Origin: Nymphaea colorata
Taxonomy: Eukaryota; Streptophyta; Magnoliopsida; Nymphaeales; Nymphaeaceae
Length of the DNA: 64,000 bases
Reading direction: 5' to 3'
NCBI RefSeq assembly: GCF_008831285.2
Contig: NC_045149.1
Coordinates: forward strand, 7,032,417 to 7,096,416
Shown: positions 20,886-31,900 of the stretch, one piece after another
How the letters are laid out: each line of letters begins with the position of its first letter
How positions within the stretch are numbered: position 1 is the first letter of the stretch
Translations under genes and position numbers: made by a program
Notes under the pieces: model-generated
What the model was told of the DNA's origin: nothing
The model's input: only the letters and a program-made list of their open reading frames with translations
The model's database searches: none

Positions 20886-22892
20886 AGGGAGGCAAATGGT
20901 TTGGATTCGAATTGGGTCCAGCTTTTACCGAATTTGAATTAATTGGAAGATGTGTAATCATTTTATGGTTCAGAATTGGATTTTGGTCATATTTTTTAAT
21001 CTGAATCAAGATCTGACTAACAGAAGAACTGACATTATATGTAATCAGGTTGAATCTTTATCATATATGTATCAGCCTAATAGGGGACTTGGTTTGAGAT
21101 TCGGTTATGAAACTGCATATCAAATCCAAACTGATTAGTTGTCAAATCTGAAGGTATTGAAGTTATTCATGAAGCTAGCAAATGGAGACCTGAAATGGCT
21201 GTGGCTTGTGAGGTATGAAAAGAGATCAAGTCCAAAAACAAAGCAATGGATGTCCTGTAATTCAGTGATTTTAATTCACATCCATTCCACCAATTGCAAT
21301 TAAACTCTGCCCAATTTTTTTTACTAAATAAAAGAGCTGAGCGGAGCCAACTAAAGAATGAGGTCTTATGTACTCGTGTATGCCAATGTGTGCGTAAAAA
21401 TATGTTATGCAGGCAAGATCTGCAATCACTATAAAAAACTAGGATTCACCGATGGCCAAAGAACGTCGGTAAAATAGGAAGCTGTGCTGGTAAAAGTTTA
21501 CTGACATCTGCAGTGGTCGTCGTTCAACAAACATTAATAGAAAGTTTCACGGCTAAATACTGTTGAAAAATGGTGAAATTTTGCTGGAAAAACTTAGACA
21601 CATATCCTCAGACAATATCATAACTTAAAATCATTCACAAATGAAAGAAATATTAACATAAAGATGGAGGAACCTGTTTTTTGTCGTTTAGATGTCAAAA
21701 ATTAACGAAGATTTAACACCTAGAACCGCTGAAAAACTGCAGTAATAGCCAACGGGAAGAAGAGAAAGGAGAAATGAAAAGAGGGAAGAAGAAGAAAGGA
21801 CAATAAAGGCTTGAACAGACATAAAAGTGGGGAAGAATGTTGATGGAAGTATGGCGACAACTTTCACTGATGAGAGAAGAATGTTGGTAAAAGTATTATA
21901 CCGACGTCCACGAACAACACGTTGGCCAAAGGGGACCTTATACCGTTGCACAGACCGGACATTGGGAATGCTTGGCCGGAAAACACTCACATTTATGTGA
22001 GCTTTATTATGTGTCGGTGAAAATGTAACTTTTAGCGACATCCACCTCACAGTCGTTGGTAGAAACCGAATTTTAACAACATTTTCCCTGAACACATTGG
22101 TGAAGACTGATTTTCATGAATGTTTACCTCCGGATGTTGATAAAACTCAATCTTCACCGACATCACATCCTAAATGTCGGTAAAAGTAGACTTTCACTGA
22201 CGGCCACTTTTTCATGCGTTGGTGAATCCACGTTTTTTTTTTGGTGAATTAAAATCTTCTCTTTAAAACTAAAGAGTTCAATCTTTCTATTGTGGATCCA
22301 TAAACCCATGGATCCTGGGGATTGGTGGATCATTTTACATTCTCTCTGGTTGTGGGAACGGGACCAGGATTATTCGATCCGAAGCACGTCTGGACTGATC
22401 ATTGAAAGTAATAAATTATCAATTTCAAGCTTCCTTGGACCTGCCCAACTCAGCTTCTATATTCTTCTGACTTTGTTTGTCTGTTTTGCGTTGAGTTCGA
22501 GTTCCAACTTTTATAAATCAATGACGAGGGGAAACTTCTGGGTTTCTGCTCCAATTTGAATCCAAGCAGTCACCAAGGGAGGTTCGAATAATACAAAATT
22601 GAATACGTAATCACGTAGGAAATCAAATGAAGAGATAAAGTCGGCAATGAAATTCTAGTGGAATAGCTGATTTTGTAGTATTAAAAAGTCCACAAGTAAA
22701 CGCTATTATTTAAATGGATATTTAAGAAGAACAATGCAGGATTGCACAAGGGTCTTTAGATGGGGTGATAACAGATAATCTATTTCTGATACTTAGTTCT
22801 TGTAGATCAAATCCTATGAGTAATTTTCATTTGGCTTTTTAAGTCAAAATATGCTTTAAATTATTTTATTCTGTTGTGTAAGCAAGGTTTTA
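20886..22892. repeat. Duplicated block, copy B
   Basis: Second copy of the block at 16141-17478, in the same orientation. Apart from an inserted 820-bp CACTA element (21427-22246), it is collinear with copy A to about 22892, after which the two diverge. It lacks the internal 170-bp tandem duplication seen in A. Confidence 0.8.
21427..22246. mobile_element. Non-autonomous CACTA element with 3-bp target duplication and known empty site
   Basis: The element starts CACTATAAAAAACTAGG and ends TTTTTTTTTTGGTG; the inner ends share GGATTCACC inverted. It is flanked by AAT at 21424-21426 and AAT at 22247-22249. The orthologous site in copy A (near 16683 and 16853) reads AGATCTAGAATTAAAAT without the insert, which proves the borders. 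Subterminal GTCGGTAAAA / TTCACCGACAT words are scattered inside. The interior 135-codon minus-strand frame matches no transposase. Confidence 0.88.
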
Positions 22893-23025
22893 TTCGAATG
22901 ACACACTCATCTAATCCAGTTTTTGGAAAACTTAGCTTTTAATGGGTTTCAAAAACCTTATTTTTTTATTGGTTGACATCCAAAACCCAGTTTTTCAATA
23001 CCTTAAGAGGGGCCAGGTTTTTTTG

Positions 23026-23026
<1 letters not shown>

Positions 23027-23105
<79 letters not shown>
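23027..23105. repeat. (TA)n microsatellite, about 79 bases
   Basis: The longest TA tract of the window. It abuts the truncated edge of pseudo-copy B of the GH31 exon, so it may mark the break. Confidence 0.97.
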
Positions 23106-23109
<4 letters not shown>

Positions 23110-23133
23110 TGTGTGTGTGCAGGAAAGCGTCAT

Positions 23134-23478
23134 GGGACCAGAGCTCAAGGTTACAAGTGAGATCAAGTTGAGTGTACAGGTGGTGTATGCAACAAATATT
23201 TATTAAAAAAATGGAATTGGATATTTTAGGAATTTTTTTTATGAAGAAATGTACTTTATAAACTTTTAACGTTTTCATAACCTTTTTTGTCCTCATAAAA
23301 GATATTTTCTTTTTACTTGGTAGAGGTATTTTGGTCATTTCACAGTTCACACCCTTGTGGGTGTGCACATAACCAGTTGCAATTGCAATTACATGTACTT
23401 GTACCACAGTGGATAAAGCATGTACAAGCCTTTTGACCAGGCCCCGACCTGCACGTTGTTCCATCAGCATCCATTCCC
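23134..23478 (-). pseudogene. Decayed copy B of the last GH31 exon, with an internal insertion
   Basis: On the minus strand, a splice-acceptor-like TTTTTGACAG precedes 23478, followed by codons for EWMLMEQRAGRGLVKRL, where the active exon has EWMLVDRCAGRGLLNRF. A frameshifted CFIHCGTSTCN stretch follows, and after an insertion of about 220 bp (about 23158-23380) the NLELWS part resumes at 23157-23134. The end of the exon and its stop are lost at the TA tract. The insertion is shared with copy A at 18362-18480. The frame is not maintained, so I call it a pseudogene. Confidence 0.8.
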
Positions 23479-23479
23479 T

Positions 23480-24700
23480 GTCAAAAACGAGAGTAACAAT
23501 GTCACGAGGGTGCTGCAACCCTGATGACGCACCCGCGTCGACGCGATGCGGGTGCTGGTGCGGATGCGGGTGTGACCCAGATTTGCACCCAACCCGCATC
23601 CTATTGATTTCATTTTTTTTAGTTTTTTTTTTCAAATTTAATATTATTAATATATTATATTAATAAATTAATAATAATAATAAATACCCTCACCGTACCG
23701 CCGCACCGTAATTTTTTAAGACGTATCGCACCCACACCCTGCATTTTGGTGACATAAGTGAGTAAGCGTTGGTGCATGCAAGACATATAAGTTTAAAATT
23801 CATGCTCCATGTTAAAAACCATGAATTTAAGGTGAGACAGGAACGGAGTGGTTTGATTTTAAATTCATAGATCTGAGATTTCAGTTCACCGTTGATTTTA
23901 AATCCATAACTTAAGGGGTCGGGTCAAGGATATATTTGCCTTGATCCTCACCACAACCAAATTTTTATTAATCGTCACGTTATGTTTGATAAAACTGATT
24001 TTCCATACTCTACTCTTAGTCGCCTCTCCACCATCACAACCTCAAATTTCTTTCATTCTAGCAATTCTCTTTGCCAATCTGCCTGTGACACATCCACACC
24101 ATTGGTTCGCTTTCTCCGTCTCCCATGCATGCATACCCAAATTCATGCTACTAAGATCCTCAGTTTGTTTAAACCAAAGATCTTCCAAAATATATCTTTT
24201 TATCCAACCTCCTTTAGGTCCGAAGCTATCAAATGCAACTTTACAATTTCAAAATTGTAGCTTGTGTGCATTACAAAGCCAAAGATGTGTGAAGCAGGCA
24301 CGGCCAAAAGCCTTTAAAATCAACTATTCAGGTTCCCTCTATAAGCCCTCTATAAGGCTTTAAACATATGAAATACATTTTTAGCCATCAACAAAAATTA
24401 ACATAATAAAATTATCCAAGCAAACTCAAAACTGGCGACGGTCACCATGTAACGGTAAAAATTAAATCAAATGGTCCATCAATTTTATAACTTGAGTCAG
24501 CAAAGGGAAATGTGTGCCAAAAATTTTTAGCTAATAGATACCATTTAAAAAATTATCATTCCTTAAACTACACAATATATATAAATAAATAAATAATTAT
24601 AAAGTATCTATGTAAAAATAAAAATAAAAATTTTGGGCATGTGTGGGCAGTTGCCCACACCAGTCAATATGCAGCTCCGCTACTGGGTGAGACTCTTCCC
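23480..24700. other. No gene recognised
   Basis: A GC-rich patch at 23520-23600 reads like GCGGGTGCTGGTGCGGATGC. It is followed by AT-rich sequence with TAATAATAA runs near 23660. A 140-codon plus-strand frame (23941-24363) starts with a hydrophobic stretch but matches nothing I know and has no splice or promoter support. At 24640-24690 there is a copy of the TGTGGGCAGTTGCCCACACC dispersed repeat. Confidence 0.4.
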
Positions 24701-24970
24701 CATGTAACTTGTAACATGCCTCACAAATTGTATTTGAATGTTGGAAAATAAACTGGCAAGCCATGCTTCTGAATGACGTGACAAACTATTTTAAGTGACG
24801 GGTGCCCCACTTGAATGTGCCACTGATTGAGAGATGCCTCTTCTCCAGCTAAAGCTGCAGCATTTTTTGTATGATCAACATGGTGAGGCTGCACTTTGTA
24901 CAGAATGTGCTCATTAAATCCCTGAGAAGAACTGTTCCTGTTTTCAAGTCCTTTACAAGACAATAATTAA
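24700..24970 (-). mobile_element. Ty1-copia gag pre-integrase fragment
   Basis: The minus-strand frame reads NQWHIQVGHPSLKIVCHVIQ, which matches the WH-x-RLGHPS pattern of the copia gag_pre-integrase domain just before integrase. Upstream residues (ENRNSSSQGFNEHILYKV) fit the end of the protease/linker region. It may belong to the same dead element as the polymerase relic at 20140-20880, now separated by block B, or to another insertion. Confidence 0.65.
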
Positions 24971-25189
24971 GGTAAAACTCATTTTGAATAAATGACGTGC
25001 TAATCTCACTTAATAATGTGATATAAACAGCACATTGAGAAAAGAAATCCAAGAATATTCAATCTATTTGCGTTTATGACGGTTTCTGAGTTTCACGATA
25101 AGATCACGATGTTCTCAAAAACTGCCCATGTGCGTGAGAATGTGAGGTTCAGAACAAATTGTCTCGTTAATGGAATAACAGAAACATGA

Positions 25190-25450
25190 TTACGTTTGAT
25201 TTTCTTTTTTTAATTTACCTGACTACATTATATACAAAGCACTTCAGCGTATTTTTTTACAAATGATTAATTCTTATCACGAGACGATCTTTTTTTTAAA
25301 AGAAAAAGTGCTTTGACTCCCCATATCATGGTTCTATAGAATAAACTGCTTCTTGCCGTGTATGCACGTATTGCTTAGAAAAATCGAATGTGTGTGTGTG
25401 TGCGTGTGCGTGTGGGTGAGAAAGAGATTGAAAGAAAGGCGCATGTTTGA
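25190..25450. repeat. Second copy of the PLP copy 2 intron 3 segment
   Basis: Collinear and in the same orientation as 10526-10815: TTACGTTTGATTTT, then ACTTCA, TTTGACTCC, TATAGAATA, CTGCTTCTTGCCGTGTATGC and a GT-rich tract. It contains no coding sequence. Confidence 0.7.
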
Positions 25451-25965
25451 GTGGCCATGACCCGAAGGAAATGATTTTATGTCGTTTCTTTTCCTTTACT
25501 AGTAATTAGGTACCATTTATATCCCACTAGCTGCTACTCGTTTTCAATATTTTTCAATATTTCAACATGTTTTAGGTACTTATGGTCAAGTACGCTATAG
25601 AATTTATTCAACGCATTCAACTAAATACAATGGATTTAGTTATTCTCAGAAAGCAAGTAAAATGCACAGAAAAGGATGAGAAATAGTTAATGCACCACAA
25701 CCGGCCCATCTAAAGCAGGGCTCAAAATAAAGGAAACGTGGTATTTATACTACCACACAGTAAGTTCATCTGTTTCAGGCAGTAGTTCATTTTTTTGTTG
25801 GCTCTACTGGAAACGCTGAATGACTGAATAAAGCGAGCAGAAAATTGATTCAATCGGCATATATAGCTCTTACTTTAGAGGGGTTGGAGTATGCTGCCTA
25901 AAAAATGAAGGCCCCACTTCCACGGCCCTCTTTCGGATGAAAAATACTTCTTTTTCCCTCTGCAA
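25451..25965. other. 3' flank of the GH31 gene
   Basis: Contains the 3' UTR of the minus-strand GH31 gene. AATAAA on the minus strand at about 25603-25608 is a possible polyadenylation signal about 360 nt beyond the stop. The part 25660-25965 was duplicated to 17560-17875. Confidence 0.5.
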
Positions 25966-28900
25966 TCAGAGGTATGTTACTTCATATTCGTGATATATCT
26001 GCAGGGGAGCATCCTTGGAAACTGGCCTGCCTACGGACCAGAGCTCCAAGTTACAGGTGCCTGTCCCCCAGTGGATAAAGCACGTATGGACTTCTCCTAC
26101 ATCAAACCTATTGAGCAGGCCCCGACCTGCACATCTGTCCACCAGCATCCATTCCCCTGTCAAAAGTCCAAGGAAGAGCAGTGCAATAAGCATTAAAAAG
26201 GTTTACAACGTAAAGGGGTGAAGGTAAATAAAAAAAAAAAAAGAGAAATCCATTCATGGAGGTTGTATTGCACAACTTTCTCAAAACACAGAAAAGGGTT
26301 AATATAGTGAGTTGGACTGTGATTGCCAATGGGCAGTAACAGTTCAAAACTTATACGTGTTGTCGCCCTCAGGAAAAAGGTAAGTGTCACCTATCGGGTC
26401 AGAGGTGCAGTGGAAAGATATTCACACTATTCTCAAGGAGAGTGCCAGCAAGTTTTTTCCTGCAACTTTGTTCAAAAGGAAAGAGGAAAAGAAAGTGCAG
26501 AATTTCATCCAATGAAACTTGAACAGTTTGTCTTTAAAGAGAGCACACAAATCAGTTTTAAAATGTTTACAGTTGATGGCAACGAACACTTTCATATATT
26601 CTAGGGGATGCATCAAAGAAATGCCTCAAAATCAAACCAAGTAGACAAAAAGGTGGTCGCTTAAAAGGTTCTACAGGAGTAGAGAAGGCTATCTGAAAAC
26701 TACCTTCTGGAAGTAAATTAACCTTAATAAAAAGATTGTGGGCCCATCGTGAATTTAACTTCAGAAAAGATTGGAAAAGACAGAGAAAAGAGTTCAGTTG
26801 AACCATCCGCAAGGTTGTGACTGCAATGAATTCATCAAGATTTTAGTATATCAGACTTGCTCGCCTACGAGGTGCATGTCTTTAATATATCAAACTCTAG
26901 GTTGACTGAGAACCTGAAGCCTTTAAACCAACCCAGCACCCGAAGTTTGACAAACTAACGTGGAATTTAACGACCATTTCCACATAATGCGCTTCCAGAT
27001 GTGAGTAATGCGATGAAGACACTTACCATTTGGACGATTATCTCCTTCTAAAGACTGATCACCAGATTCTGGCCAGAACTCGCACTTGGATCCATTCACA
27101 GAAGTGAAAGCAACGTAAACATCGGTTGGGTGCAAAAGAGCAAACGTTGGATGCACACGCAGACAAACAACCCTGGTATGAACAAGAAAATTGCACATTG
27201 TTACCAGGGCAGTTAACTGAGAGAACTGTGCCAACCTGAAAGGAGATGATATATCAGCCTCCCCTTACCTCGAGAAGCCACCAGATCCGGGACCAACACT
27301 TTGGGCCAGAATCGCAGATTCAATTCGAAGTACAGACGGCCTATCCTTTGGAAGCAAAATGTGCCGCTGAAGCACCAATCCGCCACCAATATCCCCTTGT
27401 AAAGTGATGAAATCTTCATCTCCTGCCTGCACAAGCCTCCTTCTAAGGGAGACGATCAGGATCAAATAAAAAGTCAAAACATATCAGTGGTGAGAAATAT
27501 GACATCTCACATTGCAAACTAGTAAAAGAACCCACGGGAATGGTGCCATATCGTTTTGTTCACCAACAAATGGAGGATACGTATAGTTAAGTATCAGCCT
27601 GTATCAGCCTGTTTTTTAGTTTCGAACTCAAAAAATATGATTTAAGTATCTTGAATTGACACGAACAGGCCCTGTATCATATGGGAAAGGGACCTTATAT
27701 GCTTCGATACAAAGCGATATTGATAACACTTTAAATTTTATGACTTTTTTTCTTGTAAGGCAGAATCTAACCACATAACAACACCCCACAAAAGAAAAAA
27801 ATCAAACACCAAAATGGCAGGATTTAAGGTATTCGAACTGACACCCGTTTCCTCCTTATCACTACTCACCACTTATGGATTACGATGGTTGTCTTGAATT
27901 TAAATGTTACGTTCATTGGGTTTGTTTTTGCCATATGAGTGGGGGTGCAAGGTGTGGATGCAACAGTTTTGAAAAGATAAACTGATCCTGTTATACTGAT
28001 CATAGTTGAAATAAATTAATGAATCCATAATGCAACACAATCATGCAACTGATAATTACCGAACCAACCAATCGAAGAAGGCAACGCAAACAAGAAAAAA
28101 TCAACTGTACGACTGAAATTTACATCCTTAACGATGCATCAGCGAAAGGACCTAGCGTGCAGCCGCATTCGCTTGACCAAAGTCAACTCATCATTGACAG
28201 GACTCTTGTGGATTCCGAAACTTGGATGCCTCTGGTTGTGGCTGACTGCACCGCTCTTGGTTGACCATAGATTTTGCCCGTTCAGCGCTGCACGGGCTTA
28301 CGTCGACCATGGTGAAGCAGCTAATAAACGACTCTGTGTGGCATATAGTTTGCTATATTTCTTAATTATTTATTCATTGGGCCTTATGAAATACTTGTTT
28401 CATCTTTTTTTCTGATGTCTTACTGATAAAAAACTTGAGAGGAACTCTCTTTGAGTTGCTAGAACCGAAAATAAACTTTTAGAGTCAAATAGCAGGCGAA
28501 GATCATCAGGCACCCGAAATAAATAACATGCAGTGAAAACTGAAAAGTCATTTATATGAACTGGTTACTAGTATTCCCAGCTTGAATATCTGCACCAATG
28601 AAAGGTAAATGCAAGAGGACTGGCAAATTGAAAAGTTCCACTCACTCGGCTATGGAGTATTCCTCTGTGCAGCCAGCAGACCGATACTCGACTCCACTGT
28701 ATTCCTCATATCCATTAACTTCAAGTCTGCTGTGAAGCCACTCCGTTTCTGTAGCAAATGAACGGTTCAGTTTTTATGAGAACCCCAAAGAAAGGAAGTC
28801 TTTGGGAACGAACTTCTCCTCAAAAGGTTAGATCCAGTTAAGGCAAATTTCACTGCTGAAGCAAGCATAGGAGATTGAGGTAGTTTTTGACGTCCACCAC

Positions 28901-31900
28901 CTTCCTCGTAGGCTGTAGCTTATAAATAAGTATCCTAATACGTTCATGCTTTCACAACTTCCAAGGGGAAGAGAAAACCAACTCTTGTTCAAGTGTCATG
29001 ATGACAGTAGGTCAGTACATCATTTCCAAAATTTTCCAGGAAATTTCTTAAAAACAGACACACAAAACCCCCCGGGTTTACCTCCCCAATCCCATGAGGT
29101 AAATGAACACCCCTGTCTTGCACAATTAATGATGCTCAGCGCCCATCTAGCAACCATGGGTCGCCGGTCGCCCCACTACATCAACCCTCCATTTTTACTC
29201 GACGCAGAAGCAAGTCATATAACCTTTGGTAAGAAGGATGAAAGACTGAAGACTGGTACTCATAGATCAGCCAAAGGTGGTCAACCTACAACGACATCCT
29301 CACAACAAAGTTTACAAAATGCTCTCAGTAGGATTACCAGTTTTTCTAACCAGAATTATCCATGACATAACAATTGAACCGTGTATATTTCTATGGCTCT
29401 TTCAAGGGTAATGGTTTTTCACTTTTTCATCTCTTCTATTTATAATGTTCCAGTCCTGTGGGGATATTACCTAGTTATTGATGTTTATGCAATGTAGACA
29501 CGCAAGCTTCAAGAAGTCATACTCGTTAACACCAGAAGGAAGGAGCTTCATTTAGATGATCAGCATTAATTAAAGTTATGAACATGTAAAAAGGAAAATG
29601 ATACAGAAAAATACCATAAAAGCATAATTCAGAAAATGGTGGATATATGAACTCACCTGTAGGAATGTGCAGCATGGAAATTATTCTACCCCCAATCCAG
29701 GGGACTATTTTAAGAGCCCAATCCCTGCCCTTCAAGTGCACAGGAGTCCTTAGGATGTCTGCTTCTTTCTCTGCAAGCTTTTCTATGTCCGGCAATCGTT
29801 TAGCATTTTCTGCATCAAAAGAAAATGTATAAGTTGAACTAAAATAAATTAAGTAGATACTATCACCAAAAATAACAAAATAAACAAAAATATGGAAAAA
29901 AAAAATCTGTAAGCATCTTTTCAGGTGCACACGTCTAATATCAGATGTTAATTAAAGTGACAACTCTGATACAGCTCAATTTTTTATTCTATGCCCTTAA
30001 AATATCAGAAAATTTTAAAAGTAAGAGCTAGTAATTTCAAAATCTGGGACACTTTTGATTTGAATTGTTACCGAAGGGGATGTTTGTTTATGTCAGAGCT
30101 GAGATTTGAGGTGATCTGAGGCCTCTGATGATCTCAGATCCAACGTCAGACCTCCCTCCCACGGGACCTCAAATTTGAGGTTTTAGCCACATATTGAGGA
30201 ACTCAGCTCCTCATTTTTTAGACCAAGTATACAGAACTCTGAGATTTGCATGATAAAGGAGAACCTAATACATAGGGAAAGATGAAAAAGGAAAAGATAA
30301 CCAGAAGAACACATTTCAACCTTATAAATATAACCTGAAGGTCATAGGTAAATCATGGTTCCAGAAACTGAAGATGGCATAAAAATTGAAAGCATACCCA
30401 TAGCTGCTTTATAATAATTTTCACTATCAGTTAATATCTTGGAAGCCTCAGGTATCGAAGGCATGGAAATTTGCAATTCCTCTCCATCAATACCGACACC
30501 CTCAACCTACAATGAAACACAAGGCCTTTAGTTTCCTTGAGATAAACATCATGCATATCACTTTCACTCCATTTGGTGTTGCTTATAAATTTTTAGATAC
30601 CTTTGCTCCACATCCCAACAGTAAACGCACATGAAGAACACGTCTTTGTCTCTTCCTTGATCCTTCACTTCTGGACACTTTGATTGTAACCACTGAAGAC
30701 TTGAGTTCGGCTTCATAATGAGACAAAAGATAATCGCCCTCACAGAAACCATATCCATCACCATCATCCTCAAATAGAACACCTTTTGCTTTTCCTGCAA
30801 CAAAGATAAATTTGCAATCATAATGAAAAATGGACCTAAGGACAAAGAACTAACACTGGTAGGAATTTCAAGTGCAATGATGCTATCAAAAGGTATTGTA
30901 TGTGATACTGATAAAGCTTCCGGTAAAGTGACAGTGTAGAAGTCTTCCATTCTAGCACCATACAAGAAAACCTCCAAAAACATCTTCATAACATAGAATT
31001 CACAATTCAGAAGCACATGTATATTATATTCAATAATTAGTGAAAAAGCAGTAACTGAAACCATAAAAGCAAACCCATAAGAATGATCTTATAGTTACCA
31101 AATTCATCTAAAGCCACAATTAGAGACAAGTCATCAGATGCCTTTGCTTCCCCGACACATTGAATGGCAGGACCTACAGGAACGATTGATCCACCTTGCA
31201 GATAGAGAACAGGCAAATCCTGCATTGTTCAGACAGCAAAGAAACATCACAGCCATCCTTCATGATTTGATGTAGATTCACTTGACGATTAGATACTTAC
31301 AGGATGTGAATCTCCAAAATCAAATCTCAACCAAATTCCCTTCGGCAACACAAATTGTAATTCATCTGATCCTTTATCTGGCACAGTACTGCAATTATTC
31401 CAGAAAAGAAGATGGTATTCATGAGAAGCCAATACTAAACATTGACTTTGTTTGTCTAGAGAGAAATATGAAGAACAGGTCTGTTCAGGAGATCCTTGAG
31501 TCTTGGAGAAATATTATGCATGGAAGAAGCATTTAAGCCCACAAAATAAGTTGGAAGTCCGTTAAAAAATGCAGAAGTCTTGCAGAAAAGATAAAATGCA
31601 TCACCAATACCAACCGAAGTCCACAAAGTAGAAGGAAGTACCTAGCACACACTAATATAGATCCCAAAAGGAATTCATTTTCGATTTTCCTCAAATTTTG
31701 ATCCTTTGGATCTGCAACAGAAAGAAAAAACATCCATTAGATGCACAGTCCATTTTGGCATCAGTAAGTACCAACAAAATTCTCAAGAGTCATGGAGTAT
31801 GCCTGCAAAACAAATCGGAGCAACCACAGGAGAACCCTTAGTGTGAGCCATGTAGAAAAGTGTATAAATGTATGGTATAAGCTGGTAGCGTCTCACAAGT

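Noticed and set aside
21688..22095. 135-codon frame inside the CACTA element as a transposase
   Set aside because: No transposase motif is visible; the frame is built from subterminal repeats.
23003..23635. 210-codon minus-strand frame through a TA microsatellite
   Set aside because: It contains a Tyr-Ile run encoded by the TA tract and a frameshifted copy of the GH31 last exon; it is a pseudogene, not a gene.
23941..24363. 140-codon plus-strand frame with a hydrophobic start
   Set aside because: Not recognised and surrounded by repeats; there is no evidence beyond an open frame.
28946..29365. 139-codon plus-strand frame inside a GH31 intron
   Set aside because: No family match, no splice or promoter context, and antisense to the host gene.
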